Source: Caulobacter sp. S45
Lineage (GTDB): Bacteria; Pseudomonadota; Alphaproteobacteria; Caulobacterales; Caulobacteraceae
DNA length: 64,000 nt
Assembly: GCF_009765965.1 (NCBI RefSeq)
Contig: NZ_LMUL01000014.1
Location: 1,939,413 to 2,003,412 of the forward strand
Direction: 5' to 3'
This document shows, one piece after another, positions 1 to 8,575 of the stretch. The notes under the pieces were generated by a model, which made no database searches, had not been told where the DNA came from, and worked only from the letters and a program-made list of their open reading frames with translations. The position numbers and the translations under genes were made by a program. Each line of letters begins with the position of its first letter. Position 1 is the first letter of the stretch.

Positions 1-505
1 CCACACCGTCAGCGGCGCCATCAGCAACGCCAAGCTGGCGCCCGATGAGTTCCGCGTCGTGACCAAGGCGCCCCTGGTGGTGCCGCCAGAATACGCCCTG
101 CGTCCGCCCACGCCCGGCGAGCCGCGCCCGCAGGAGCTGCAGCCCGAGAGCCAGGCGCGCCAGGCCCTGCTCGGCCAGCGCGAAGCCATCAACCGCAGCG
201 AGGGCGAGGTGCTGCTCGCCAACAAGGCCGGCGCCGCCAAGGCCGACCCGCTGATCCGCTACGTGGTCGACGACCAGTACGGCGACATCGCCCACAAGGA
301 AAAGCCGTTCGCCGACCGGGTCATGTTCTGGCGCAAGGGCCAGTCGCAGAGCGCCGCGGCCGCCGACGCCACCAACGCCGCCGACACCCCCTCCCCGATC
401 GACCCCGCCGTGACCCAGAAGACCATCGCCGCCCTGACCGGGAACAAGGAGGTGATCATCCAGCGCGCCCCGGCCAAGAAGCACTTCAAGCTGCCCGGTC
501 TCTGA
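1..505 (+). CDS. BamF-like lipoprotein (DUF3035), 3' part
   Basis: The gene is open at the left edge of the window; the reading frame entering at base 2 continues to the stop at 503-505, so only the C-terminal ~167 residues are seen. The part before the first possible start at 59 reads as coding (…LAPDEFRVVTKAPL) and joins smoothly to VVPPEYALRPP, the hallmark of the DUF3035 family. In Caulobacter this family was described as BamF, a lipoprotein subunit of the outer-membrane beta-barrel assembly machine; that role is taken from the family. The signal peptide and lipobox would lie outside the window. The 3' half is Ala/Pro-rich and low in complexity. Confidence 0.75.
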   Translation, partial: HTVSGAISNAKLAPDEFRVVTKAPLVVPPEYALRPPTPGEPRPQELQPESQARQALLGQREAINRSEGEVLLANKAGAAKADPLIRYVVDDQYGDIAHKEKPFADRVMFWRKGQSQSAAAADATNAADTPSPIDPAVTQKTIAALTGNKEVIIQRAPAKKHFKLPGL

Positions 506-577
506 TCGCGATTTCGGACTTGCGCCGGACCCAGGGTCCGGCCTGATCTTCCGCGGGGTCGAGAGAAAGGACCCCGC

Positions 578-1363
578 GTGACCGCCGACCGCTTCCTCAG
601 TCCCGCCGAGACCGCCGCACGCCTTGGCGTGACCGTGCGGGCCTTACGGGTCTACGAGCGGCGCGGCCTGCTCCAACCCGTGCGCACTAGCGCGGGCTGG
701 CGCACCTACGGCCCCCAACAGATTGCGCGTCTGCACCAGGTGCTGGCCCTGAAACGGCTGGGCCTGTCGCTGGCGCGTATCGCCGAGGTGCTGCAAGGCC
801 GCCTGGCGGAGCTGGACCACGTCCTCGCCGTCCAGGAGGGGGCTCTGCAAGCGCGCAAGGCGGAAGCCGAGCATGGCCTGACGCTCCTGTCCCAGGCGCG
901 GCGGCGGCTGGCGGCCGGCGGGACCCTCTCCCTTGACGACCTGACCAGGCTGACGCGGGAGACGACGATGAACAACGAACTGAGCAATGAGGCGTGGCGC
1001 GAGATCTTCGAGCCGCTGGTGGACAAACACTATACGCCGGAAGAACAGGCCGAGGTTCGGACCCGCAAGCAGGACCTGGGGACCGACGGCGAGGATCAGG
1101 GCGCCGCCTGGCGCGTGTTGATCGCCGAGGCGCGCCGGCTGATGACCGTGAACGACCCCGGTTCGCCCGAGGCCATGGACCTCGCCCGCCGTTGGCAGGC
1201 CCTGGTGGACCAGTTCACCGGCGGCGATCCGGTCCTGAACGCCAAGTCCGCCGCCCTGTGGCGCGACGCCATGGCCGATCCCACGGCCGCGCCGCGGCTG
1301 CCGATCACGCCGGAGATGTTCGCCTTCGTCGGGGAAGCGGCGCGGCGCGCGAAGGCGGCCTGA
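578..1363 (+). CDS. MerR-family regulator with TipAS-like C-terminal domain
   Basis: This is a 261-residue protein starting at a GTG preceded by GAAAGGA. Residues 6-75 form a typical MerR winged helix-turn-helix (FLSPAETAARLGVTVRALRVYERRGLL, then a Gly-Trp-Arg-x-Tyr wing). Residues ~76-118 are a helical dimerisation segment. Residues ~130-261 are helical, with an EPLVDKHYTPEE stretch that resembles the ligand-binding TipAS domain of multidrug-sensing MerR proteins. Cysteines for metal sensing are absent, which argues against a metal or redox sensor. The ligand and target genes cannot be told; the gene stands alone between the BamF-like gene and the peptidase. Confidence 0.8.
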   Translation: MTADRFLSPAETAARLGVTVRALRVYERRGLLQPVRTSAGWRTYGPQQIARLHQVLALKRLGLSLARIAEVLQGRLAELDHVLAVQEGALQARKAEAEHGLTLLSQARRRLAAGGTLSLDDLTRLTRETTMNNELSNEAWREIFEPLVDKHYTPEEQAEVRTRKQDLGTDGEDQGAAWRVLIAEARRLMTVNDPGSPEAMDLARRWQALVDQFTGGDPVLNAKSAALWRDAMADPTAAPRLPITPEMFAFVGEAARRAKAA

Positions 1364-1453
1364 AGCTTGGACGTGTTCGGAGGCGGATAGCGGCTGGACG
1401 GCGGACGGCTTGGCCCTATGTTCCGCTATCCGCTTCCAGTTCCCGGACCGTCC

Positions 1454-3583
1454 ATGCGCCCGTCGACGTTCGCCCTGATCCTGGCCGTCTCCGCCTCATC
1501 TGTCCTCGCAGGCCACCGACAGGCGGTCGCACAGGCGGCGGCAGCGGCGTCCTCGACCGATCCTTTCCTCTGGTTGGAGGATGTGGACGGCAAGCGGGCG
1601 CTGGACTGGGTGAACGCCGAGAACACCCGCTCGCTCAAGGTGCTGGAAAGCGATCCGCGCTACGCCGGCCTGCACGCCGACGCCCTGGCGCTGGCCCAGG
1701 CCAAGGACCGCATCCCTCAACCGGAATTCCTGAGCGGCCAAGTCTACAACTTCTGGCAGGACGTCGATCACGTGCGCGGTCTCTGGCGGGCGGTGAGCGT
1801 CGCCGACTACGCCCAGCCCGAGCCGGAATGGCGCACGGTGCTGGACATCGACCAGCTGGCCAAGGCCGAGAACGCCAACTGGGTGTTCAAGGGGACGGCC
1901 TGCGAGCGTCCGCATGAGCGGCTGTGCATGGTCGCCCTGTCGGACGGGGGCGAGGACGCCGTCACCCTGCGCGAGTTCGACCTGTCCACCAGCCGCTTCG
2001 TCGACGGCGGCTTCGCCCTGCCGCACAGCAAGCAGGAAGCGGACTGGATCGACGAGAACACCCTGATCCTGGCCCGCGACTGGGGCGCGGGGACCATGAC
2101 CGCCTCAGGCTATCCCTTCGTGGTCAAGGTGCTGCACCGGGGCCAGCAACCTCGCCAGGCGCAGGAGGTCTTCCGCGGCGAACCGACCGACCAGGTGGGC
2201 GCGACGCCCCGCGTGCTGGTCGACGGGTCGGGCCGGCGCGCCATCGTCATCACCCGCGGCGTCACCTTCTTCGAGACCGAGCAGTACCTGGTCACTCCGC
2301 ATGGCGGACGCCGGTTGGCCCTGCCGCCCAAGGTCGACATCGACGATCTGGTCGCGGGTCGGCTGATCGTCACCCTGCGCGAGGACTGGACGCCGGGCGC
2401 GACCACCTTCAAGGCCGGCTCGGTGGTGTCGCTGGACCTCGGCGCGGTCGAGGCCGATCCCGACCACCTGGTCGCCACCCTGGTCTGGGCGCCGGGCCCG
2501 CGCCAGGCGCTTAGCGAAGTCTCCGCCACCCGCAACCGCCTGGTGATCACGGGCCTGGACAATGTGCGCGGCCGCGCCTGGGTGCTCTCGCCGACAGAGA
2601 CCGGCGGCTGGGCCTCGAGGACCCTCGACCTGCCCGACAACGCCGCCGTCTCGATCGCCAGCACCAGCAGCGACGACGACCAGGCCTTCCTGGACGTCAC
2701 CAGCTTCCTCACCCCCACCACGCTGTGGCAGGTCGACGGCTGGAGCGGGCTGCTGCGCCAGGTCAAGGCGCTGCCGCCCAAGTTCGACGCCGCCAACCTG
2801 GTCACAGAACAGTTCGAGGCGACCTCGAAGGACGGGACGCGGGTCCCCTACTTCCTGATCCATCGCAAGGACATCAAGTACGACGGCTCCACGCCCACCC
2901 TGCTCTACGGCTACGGCGGGTTCGAGGTGTCGATGACCCCGGCCTATTCCGCCACGCTGGGCAAGTTGTGGCTTGAGCGGGGCGGGGCCTACGCGCTGGC
3001 CAATATCCGGGGCGGCGGCGAGTTCGGCCCCGCTTGGCACGAGGCGGCGCTGACCACGCATCGCCAGCGCGCCTATGACGACTTCGCCGCCGTGGGCCAG
3101 GACCTGATCGCGCGCAAGATCACCTCGCCCCGCCGGCTCGGCATCCGCGGCGGCTCCAATGGCGGCCTGCTGATGGGGGTGGAGTTCGAGCAGCATCCCG
3201 AGCTGTGGAACGCTGCGATCATCGAGGTGCCGCTGCTGGACATGCTGCGCTTCGAGCAGATCGCCGCCGGCGCGTCGTGGGTCGGCGAATACGGCAGCGT
3301 GTCGAACCCGGCCCAGCGCGCCTTCCTGGCCTCGATCTCGCCCTACGCCAACCTGAAGACGGGGGTGAAATATCCCGAGCCGTTCGTCTTCACCACCACC
3401 AAGGACGACCGCGTCGGCCCGGTCCACGCGCGCAAGTTCGCCGCCGAGATGGAGGCGATGGGCCTGCCCTTCCTCTATTACGAGAACACCGAGGGCGGCC
3501 ACGCCGCCGGCGCCAACCTGCGCGAGACCGCTCATGAGCAGGCGCTGGAGATGGTCTACCTGTCGCAGAAGCTGATGGACTGA
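1454..3583 (+). CDS. Prolyl oligopeptidase family (S9) serine peptidase, secreted
   Basis: The protein is 709 residues from the ATG at 1454. I prefer this start over the in-frame ATG at 1418 because it begins a clean signal peptide (MRPSTFALILAVSASSVLA…AVAQA). The N-terminal ~400 residues are the beta-propeller region and the C-terminal part is the alpha/beta hydrolase. The nucleophile serine lies in GGSNGG (residue 568 from this start), the aspartate in TKDDRVGP, and the histidine in EGGHAAG, giving a complete Ser-Asp-His triad in family order. It probably cleaves peptides in the periplasm. The next gene begins 2 bases after the stop, so the two are likely co-transcribed. Confidence 0.9.
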   Translation: MRPSTFALILAVSASSVLAGHRQAVAQAAAAASSTDPFLWLEDVDGKRALDWVNAENTRSLKVLESDPRYAGLHADALALAQAKDRIPQPEFLSGQVYNFWQDVDHVRGLWRAVSVADYAQPEPEWRTVLDIDQLAKAENANWVFKGTACERPHERLCMVALSDGGEDAVTLREFDLSTSRFVDGGFALPHSKQEADWIDENTLILARDWGAGTMTASGYPFVVKVLHRGQQPRQAQEVFRGEPTDQVGATPRVLVDGSGRRAIVITRGVTFFETEQYLVTPHGGRRLALPPKVDIDDLVAGRLIVTLREDWTPGATTFKAGSVVSLDLGAVEADPDHLVATLVWAPGPRQALSEVSATRNRLVITGLDNVRGRAWVLSPTETGGWASRTLDLPDNAAVSIASTSSDDDQAFLDVTSFLTPTTLWQVDGWSGLLRQVKALPPKFDAANLVTEQFEATSKDGTRVPYFLIHRKDIKYDGSTPTLLYGYGGFEVSMTPAYSATLGKLWLERGGAYALANIRGGGEFGPAWHEAALTTHRQRAYDDFAAVGQDLIARKITSPRRLGIRGGSNGGLLMGVEFEQHPELWNAAIIEVPLLDMLRFEQIAAGASWVGEYGSVSNPAQRAFLASISPYANLKTGVKYPEPFVFTTTKDDRVGPVHARKFAAEMEAMGLPFLYYENTEGGHAAGANLRETAHEQALEMVYLSQKLMD

Positions 3584-3585
3584 GG

Positions 3586-4311
3586 GTGGCGGCGGCCAGT
3601 CCCATCCACGTCATCAGCCTGGATCGCACGCCCGACCGCTGGCGCACCTTCCAGGCGGACAACCCCGGCATCGCCGTCGCGCGCTTCGCCGCCGTGGACG
3701 GACGCAGCGTCGACCGCCACGCCCTGATCGAGGCGGGCCTGGCCCATGCCGATCTCGCCTACACGCCCGGCGCCTTCGGTTGCGCCCTGTCGCACGCGGC
3801 GCTGTGGCGGCGGTGCGTGGAGACCGGAACCCCCCTGACCATCTGCGAGGACGACGCCATCCTGCGCGGCGACTTCCCGGCCATGTCGGCCGAGATCGCT
3901 CAGCGTGCGCCGAAGGCCGAGCTGATCCTATGGGGCTGGAACTTCGACTCGGTGCTGGCGGGGCGGCTGTTCGGCGAGACGCCGTTCGCCATGGGCTTCG
4001 ACCAGGCCAGGCTGCGCGCCTCGATCCCGGCCTTCCAGGCGGAGCGCACCGCGCCGACCCTGCTGCGCCTGCATCGGGCGCTGGGGACGCCCGCCTACAC
4101 GATCAGCCCGAAAGGGGCGCAGGCCCTGCTGGCGCGTTGCTTCCCGCTGCGGCCGGAGCCGGTGTTCGTCCCGCTGCTGGATCGCGAGATCCCTAACACC
4201 GGCGTCGACATCGCCATGAACGCCGCCTACCCGCAGATCGCCGCCTACGTGGCGTTTCCGCCGCTGGCCGTGACCCGCAACGCGGTCGAGGCGTCCACGG
4301 TGGAGGCCTAG
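3586..4311 (+). CDS. Glycosyltransferase family 25-like protein
   Basis: This 241-residue protein starts with GTG two bases after the peptidase stop. It opens with IHVISLDRTPDRW, the standard beginning of GT25 (LPS/beta-1,4-galactosyltransferase-like) proteins, followed by GAFGCALSHAALWR and the acidic ICEDDA motif expected to bind the metal and nucleotide sugar. The C-terminal half is less conserved. The acceptor is unknown; no other LPS genes are adjacent. Its 3' end overlaps by 4 bases the 3' end of the convergent DUF2218 gene. Confidence 0.75.
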   Translation: MAAASPIHVISLDRTPDRWRTFQADNPGIAVARFAAVDGRSVDRHALIEAGLAHADLAYTPGAFGCALSHAALWRRCVETGTPLTICEDDAILRGDFPAMSAEIAQRAPKAELILWGWNFDSVLAGRLFGETPFAMGFDQARLRASIPAFQAERTAPTLLRLHRALGTPAYTISPKGAQALLARCFPLRPEPVFVPLLDREIPNTGVDIAMNAAYPQIAAYVAFPPLAVTRNAVEASTVEA

Positions 4312-4664
4312 AGCCCCGCGAACAGCGAGCGGGACGACCCCCAGACCGGCGGCTCGTCCGCCGATGCGGGTTCGATCCGCGTCCAGGTCAGGCGCACCCC
4401 CGGCTCGCCGACGGCGGCGCGGGCGAGATGGGCGGAGACGAACCGCTCCACCAGCGCCATCTCCGAACTGTCGGCGGTCTCCAGCGCGAACGCCAGCCGG
4501 CCCGGCTCGACCCACATCCGGCACATCACCGTGGGCATGAACACCAGGCTGACCTCGCCCTCCGCGCCGATGGCGAAGCGGTGGACATGGCGCCAGTGGT
4601 CGGAGAGCGACTGCAGGTAAGCGGCGGCCGAGGGGGTCTCGACCACACCCTGGGAGACCGCCAT
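4308..4664 (-). CDS. DUF2218 domain protein
   Basis: The 118-residue product matches DUF2218: an N-terminal AAAYLQSLSDHWRH helix that resembles the YLxxLxxHWxH signature, a beta-rich centre and a C-terminal segment ending in VRLTWTR. DUF2218 proteins are small cytoplasmic proteins of unknown biochemical role, often found next to siderophore or iron genes. The start ATG overlaps the TGA of the upstream PadR gene (ATGA), so translation is coupled and the two form an operon. Any role in iron or metal homeostasis is an inference from context only. Confidence 0.75.
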   Translation of the reverse strand: MAVSQGVVETPSAAAYLQSLSDHWRHVHRFAIGAEGEVSLVFMPTVMCRMWVEPGRLAFALETADSSEMALVERFVSAHLARAAVGEPGVRLTWTRIEPASADEPPVWGSSRSLFAGL

Positions 4665-5242
4665 CAGCCCTGCTCCACCGCCAGGGCGGCGGCGTCGAGC
4701 ACGGCGGCCAGCGCCGAGGCGCGTTCGGCGTCCAGCGGACCGCCCTGCAGCTTCAGGCGAAGCGCAGTCTTCAGGTTCTCCATCGCCCGCAGCACCGGCG
4801 CGGGGATGTCGCCGCCGCGCGTGCGGGCCTCGTCCATCCGCCGACCGACCGCATCCATCGCGGCGCGGTTGGCCTCCAAGTGCGCCATACCCTCGGGCGT
4901 GATCGAGTAGAGCTTGCGGCCGCCCTCCTGGGATTCGACCGTGGCCAGACCGATCTCCTCCAGCAGGGTCAGGGTCGGATAGACCACGCCGGGGCTGGGG
5001 CTATAGGCGCCGCCGAGGCGATCCTCGATGCCCTTGATCAGCTCGTAACCGTGGCTGGGCTTTTCGGAAATCAGCTGCAAGATCAGCAGCTTCAGATCGC
5101 CGGGATCGAACACCCGTCCCCGACGACCCGGATGTCCGTGACGCCCGCCGCCGAGATGATCGCGAAAGCCGCCCCAGCCGTCCTCGGGCCGGGCGTGATG
5201 CGCGGGATGGCCGCCCCGCATGAAACCAAAATGTCGATGCAT
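4664..5242 (-). CDS. PadR-family regulator, His-rich N terminus (YqjI-like)
   Basis: This 192-residue protein has a histidine- and glycine-rich N-terminal tail (residues ~1-42, about ten His) followed by the PadR winged helix (FDPGDLKLLILQLI, KPSHGYELIKGIEDR, YSPSPGVVYPTLTLLEEIGL). The arrangement and the sequence closely recall E. coli YqjI, a nickel/iron-responsive repressor that controls a siderophore-reductase gene. The His-rich tail is therefore a likely metal sensor, though this is inferred. Perfect palindromes lie directly upstream (see 5255-5292), suggesting autoregulation. The gene is coupled by ATGA to DUF2218. Confidence 0.85.
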   Translation of the reverse strand: MHRHFGFMRGGHPAHHARPEDGWGGFRDHLGGGRHGHPGRRGRVFDPGDLKLLILQLISEKPSHGYELIKGIEDRLGGAYSPSPGVVYPTLTLLEEIGLATVESQEGGRKLYSITPEGMAHLEANRAAMDAVGRRMDEARTRGGDIPAPVLRAMENLKTALRLKLQGGPLDAERASALAAVLDAAALAVEQG

Positions 5243-5254
5243 TTAGACCTCTCA

Positions 5255-5292
5255 AGATATATCTGATTATCAGATAGCGCTTAGATATATCG
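5255..5292. promoter_or_regulatory. Palindromic operator candidate upstream of the PadR gene
   Basis: An AT-rich block lies 13-50 bases upstream of the PadR start. It holds the 10-bp palindrome AGATATATCT (5255-5264), the 15-bp palindrome ATCTGATTATCAGAT (5261-5275) overlapping it, and a second copy of the AGATATATC core (5284-5292). PadR proteins bind such dyads as dimers, so autorepression is the natural reading; binding has not been shown here. Confidence 0.6.
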
Positions 5293-5319
5293 AAGAATGT
5301 CTAGATACAAGAACCTTGT

Positions 5320-6210
5320 TCAGGCGCCCCGCAGGGTCTCCGCCAACAGGCGCGCTTCCGCCTCGCGGCTCGACCCCGAGCGCCAGGCGACCACGATCTC
5401 GCGCGTTGGCGCTTCGGCTCGGAACGGACGCACCGTCACCGCCGCCTGGGCGGCCAGCCCCGCCTGGACCGCCATCGCCGGCAACAGGGTGACGCCCAGG
5501 CCCGAGCCGACCATCTGCACCAGGGTGTGCAGCGAGGTGGCGGCGAAACCGTTATCGGCGATCCGGCCGCCCTCGACCCGGCAGGCCGAGAGCGCATGCT
5601 CGCGCAGGCAATGGCCGTCCTCCAGCAGGATCACGTCCTCGCCCTGCAAGTCGTCTGGGTTGACCGTGGCGCCGCGCGAGATCGGGTGGTTCTCGGGGGT
5701 GGCCGCCATCAGTTCGTCCATCCCCACCGTCGCCGTCTCCAGGCCGGCGATGTCGTGCGGCAGGGCGATCAGGGCGGCGTCCAAGGCGCCGCTCTTGAGG
5801 CCCGTCGCCAGCTTGGAGGTCAAGTCCTCGCGCAGGAACAGGCGCAGCTTGGGGAAACGGTCGCGCAGCAGCGGCAGCGCCTTGGGCAGCAGGAAGGGCG
5901 CGATGGTGGGGATGACGCCCAGCCGGAACCGTCCGACCAGGGGCTGGCCGGCGATGCGGGCGGACTGCACCAGGTCTTCGGCCCGGGCCAGGATGTCCTC
6001 GGCGCGCTGCACCGTCTCCTCGCCGACCGCGGTCAGGATCACGCCCGAGCGGGCGCGATCCACCACTGGCGCGCCCAGCGTCCGCTCCAGTTCTTGGATG
6101 CCGGCCGATAGGGTGGGTTGAGTCACAAACGCCGCCTCGGCCGCCCGGCTGAACGAGCGGTGCTGGGCCAGGAGCTTGAGATACTGGAGTTGGCGCAGGG
6201 TGGGGAACAT
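5320..6210 (-). CDS. oxyR: Hydrogen-peroxide sensor OxyR (LysR family)
   Basis: The protein is 296 residues from the ATG at 6210 (MFPTLRQLQYLKLL); another ATG at 6219 would add three residues. The N-terminal LysR helix-turn-helix (RSFSRAAEAAFVTQPTLSAGIQELE) is followed by the effector domain. The two redox cysteines are present as C201 and C210 in EDGHCLREHALSAC, with the same nine-residue spacing as C199/C208 of E. coli OxyR. It is divergent from ahpC-ahpD, the standard OxyR target, and an ATAG-N7-CTAT box lies in the gap. It should activate peroxide defence upon disulfide formation. Confidence 0.93.
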   Translation of the reverse strand: MFPTLRQLQYLKLLAQHRSFSRAAEAAFVTQPTLSAGIQELERTLGAPVVDRARSGVILTAVGEETVQRAEDILARAEDLVQSARIAGQPLVGRFRLGVIPTIAPFLLPKALPLLRDRFPKLRLFLREDLTSKLATGLKSGALDAALIALPHDIAGLETATVGMDELMAATPENHPISRGATVNPDDLQGEDVILLEDGHCLREHALSACRVEGGRIADNGFAATSLHTLVQMVGSGLGVTLLPAMAVQAGLAAQAAVTVRPFRAEAPTREIVVAWRSGSSREAEARLLAETLRGA

Positions 6211-6219
6211 GAGGGCCAT

Positions 6220-6234
6220 ATAGGCATGCTCTAT
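6220..6234. promoter_or_regulatory. OxyR-type box (ATAG-N7-CTAT) between oxyR and ahpC
   Basis: ATAG at 6220-6223 and CTAT at 6231-6234 are separated by exactly seven bases, matching one half of the four-element OxyR consensus. It abuts the oxyR start and lies ~120 bases upstream of ahpC, suiting autoregulation of oxyR and activation of ahpC. The second ATAG/CTAT pair of the full consensus is not recognisable. Confidence 0.6.
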
Positions 6235-6353
6235 GCGTAGGCCAAAAACAATTGATTGGATTTTCGGAGCGCGGCCTCGTACCCCAACGACGCGGCGCAA
6301 GGCCGCATCCCATTTCCAGGCGGCCCCCGCCGCGAAAACCCCAGGAGCCCTGC

Positions 6354-6914
6354 ATGCTAGGCGTTGGCGAAAAGATTCCGCACTTCAAAGTCACGGGCGT
6401 GAAGCCCGGCTTCAACGCCCACGAAGAAAGCGGCAAGTCCGCGTTCGAAAAGCTGACCCACGAGTCGTTCGCCGGCAAGTGGAAGATCATCTTCTTCTAC
6501 CCCAAGGACTTCACCTTCGTCTGCCCGACCGAGATCGCGGAATTCGCCCGTCTTTCCAAGGACTTCGAGGACCGTGACGCGGTGGTCATGGGCGGCTCGG
6601 TCGACAATGAGCATGTGAAGCTGGCCTGGCGCCGCAACCACCCCGATCTGGACCGCCTGCCGATGTGGTCGTTCGCCGATCCGTCGGGCAAGTTCGCCGC
6701 CAAGCTCGGCGTTCTGGACGAGGACGAGGGCGTGGCCTTCCGCGCCACCTTCGTGGTCGATCCGGACAACACCATCCAGCACGTCTACGTCACCAACCTG
6801 AACGTGGGCCGCAACCCCGCCGACACCCTGCGGGTGCTCGACGCGCTGCAGACCGACGAACTGTGCCCCTGCAACCGCCAGGTCGGCGGCGACGTCCTGA
6901 AGCCGGCCGCCTAA
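6354..6914 (+). CDS. ahpC: Alkyl hydroperoxide reductase C (peroxiredoxin)
   Basis: This 186-residue 2-Cys peroxiredoxin starts at the ATG at 6354, six bases after AGGAG. The peroxidatic cysteine is C57 in FTFVCPTE, and the resolving cysteine region is the C-terminal [12 protein letters not shown]. It reduces hydrogen peroxide and organic hydroperoxides in the cytoplasm. No ahpF is present; the downstream ahpD is the expected electron donor. An in-frame ATG at 6252 is too far upstream and lacks a family match. Regulation by the divergent OxyR is very likely. Confidence 0.95.
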   Translation: MLGVGEKIPHFKVTGVKPGFNAHEESGKSAFEKLTHESFAGKWKIIFFYPKDFTFVCPTEIAEFARLSKDFEDRDAVVMGGSVDNEHVKLAWRRNHPDLDRLPMWSFADPSGKFAAKLGVLDEDEGVAFRATFVVDPDNTIQHVYVTNLNVGRNPADTLRVLDALQTDELCPCNRQVGGDVLKPAA

Positions 6915-6930
6915 AGGCGACGCTTCGGCA

Positions 6931-6965
6931 GAGCCGGGGGACGCCCCTCCCTCGTTCCCCGGCTC
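6931..6965 (+). other. Intercistronic hairpin between ahpC and ahpD
   Basis: A perfect 9-bp stem is formed by GAGCCGGGG (6931-6939) and CCCCGGCTC (6957-6965) with a 17-base loop. There is no T-run, so it looks like an mRNA-stabilising or attenuating hairpin that would favour ahpC over ahpD rather than a full terminator. Confidence 0.55.
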
Positions 6966-7002
6966 CCTCTCTTCCGAAATCAGAAAAGCAAACGGACCCG
7001 CC

Positions 7003-7530
7003 ATGTCGATCGACACCCTGCGCCAAGCCCTGCCGGCCTACGCCAAGGACCTGAGCCTCAACCTCTCGTCGCTCGCCAACGAGACGGTGCTGACCGAGCA
7101 GCAGAAGTGGGGCTGCATCATCGCCTCGGCCTATGCGGTGGGCGTCGGCACGGTGATCCGGGCCCTGAACGACGGCAATCCTCTCAGCGAGGAGGCCGCG
7201 ACCGCAGCCAAGGCGGCGGCGGCGATCATGGGCATGAACAATGTCTACTACCGCTCGCTGCACCTGATGAAGAACCGCGAATACTCCACCCTGCCCGCCA
7301 AGCTGCGCATGAACATCATCGCCAATCCGGGCGTGGAGAAGGACGACTTCGAGCTGTGGTGCACGGCGGTGTCGGCCATCAACGGCTGCGGCCTGTGCCT
7401 GGACAGCCACGAGGAAGAGCTGCGCAAGCGCGGCGTGCCCAGCGTCAACGTCCAGACCGCGCTGCGGATCGGGGCGGTGATCAACGCCGTCTCCCGCATC
7501 GTCGCGGCCGAAGAGGGCGCGGCGGGCTGA
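7003..7530 (+). CDS. ahpD: Alkyl hydroperoxide reductase AhpD (carboxymuconolactone-decarboxylase fold)
   Basis: The 175-residue protein contains the AhpD redox site as C129-G-L-C132 followed by DSHEEEL, matching the Cys-x-x-Cys plus Glu/His proton-relay motif of mycobacterial and Caulobacter AhpD. It passes electrons to oxidised AhpC in organisms without AhpF. It lies 88 bases after ahpC in the same direction, separated only by a stable hairpin, so the two form an OxyR-controlled operon. A clear rho-independent terminator follows. Confidence 0.93.
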   Translation: MSIDTLRQALPAYAKDLSLNLSSLANETVLTEQQKWGCIIASAYAVGVGTVIRALNDGNPLSEEAATAAKAAAAIMGMNNVYYRSLHLMKNREYSTLPAKLRMNIIANPGVEKDDFELWCTAVSAINGCGLCLDSHEEELRKRGVPSVNVQTALRIGAVINAVSRIVAAEEGAAG

Positions 7531-7565
7531 GCTTCGGCTGAAGGTTTCGCTAGAGCGATAAGTTC

Positions 7566-7599
7566 AGGGCGCGTCCGCAAGGCGCGCCCTTTATCTTTG
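7566..7599 (+). terminator. Rho-independent terminator after ahpD
   Basis: The stem AGGGCGCG / CGCGCCCT (7566-7573 and 7583-7590) with a 9-base loop is followed by TTATCTTT. It lies between ahpD and the convergent inositol monophosphatase gene, so it ends the ahpCD transcript. Confidence 0.75.
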
Positions 7600-7606
7600 G
7601 CCGCGT

Positions 7607-8401
7607 CTATCCCGCCGCCTTCAGGTGCTGGAGAATCTGCGGGTGCAGGTCGGGGTTGGAGGCCAGCAGGGTGCCTTCGTGAGGGTCGAACCGTTCGCCC
7701 GACATCGAGGAGATGGTCCCGCCGGACTCCAGGATCATTAGGCCGCCGGCGGCGATGTCCCAGGGCTTGAGGTCGCGCTCCCAATAGCCGTCGTAGCGGC
7801 CCGCCGCGACCCAGGCGAGGTCGAGCGCGGCCGAGCCGAACCGGCGCACGCCGGCCACCCGCCCTGAGACCTGGTGCAGCTCCTTGAGGAACTGGCCGTG
7901 GCCGGGCTTGCCCATGAACGGGATGCCGGTGGCCAGCAGACTCTCGTCCAGGCGACGGCGGGCGGCGACGCGCATGCGCTTGTCGTTGTTGAAGCAGCCC
8001 TTGCCCTTCTCGGCCCAGAAGGTGTCGTTGGTGATCGGATTGTGCGTCACCCCCGCGACCACCGCCCCGTCCCGCTCCAGCGCGATGTTGACGGCGAAGT
8101 GGGGGATGGCGTGCAGGAAGTTGGTGGTGCCGTCGAGCGGGTCGACGATCCAGGTGTGGGTCTTGTCGGTGCCCTCCACCAGGCCGCGCTCCTCGCCGAG
8201 GAAGTTGTAGCCGGGGCGCGCCTTGGCCAGTTCCTCGAACACCACCTGCTCGGCCTTCAGGTCGGCGGCGGAGACGAAGTCGGCGGGCCCCTTCTTGGAC
8301 ACCTGGAGTTCCGTCACCTCGCCGAAGTCGCGCGCCAGCTTGCGGCCGGCCTTGCGGGCGGCGTCGATCATCACCTTGAGAAGGGCCGAGGGGGTGCTCA
8401 C
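7607..8401 (-). CDS. suhB: Inositol monophosphatase family protein (SuhB-like)
   Basis: The 264-residue protein carries the family's metal-binding motifs: GEE (with the Glu after FLGEERG), WIVDPLDGTTNF near residues 83-94, and WDIAAGGLMILESGG near the C terminus. It hydrolyses inositol-1-phosphate-type substrates with Mg2+; SuhB in enterobacteria also acts in rRNA antitermination. The gene runs alone on the minus strand, convergent with ahpD. Assignment to SuhB rather than another IMPase paralogue rests on general similarity. Confidence 0.85.
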   Translation of the reverse strand: MSTPSALLKVMIDAARKAGRKLARDFGEVTELQVSKKGPADFVSAADLKAEQVVFEELAKARPGYNFLGEERGLVEGTDKTHTWIVDPLDGTTNFLHAIPHFAVNIALERDGAVVAGVTHNPITNDTFWAEKGKGCFNNDKRMRVAARRRLDESLLATGIPFMGKPGHGQFLKELHQVSGRVAGVRRFGSAALDLAWVAAGRYDGYWERDLKPWDIAAGGLMILESGGTISSMSGERFDPHEGTLLASNPDLHPQILQHLKAAG

Positions 8402-8575
8402 GTATTCGGGTCCGGTCGTTCGAGGAGTCCGCCGCTCCTTCTTACAGGAGGGCCGGGTGGGAGACGCCGTCCGTCGGGGCGGCGATGTTGAAGCCCTCGC
8501 CCGACAGGCTTCGCCCGCTACCGCAGATAATCGCCCGTGCGGACGGACGCCACAACCTTCTTCATCCGGGCGTCT

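Noticed and set aside
8402..8575. Gap between suhB and pgsA examined for tRNA, SRP RNA or riboswitch
   Set aside because: There is no TTCGAAT-type T-loop, SRP motif or known riboswitch core, and no convincing ORF.
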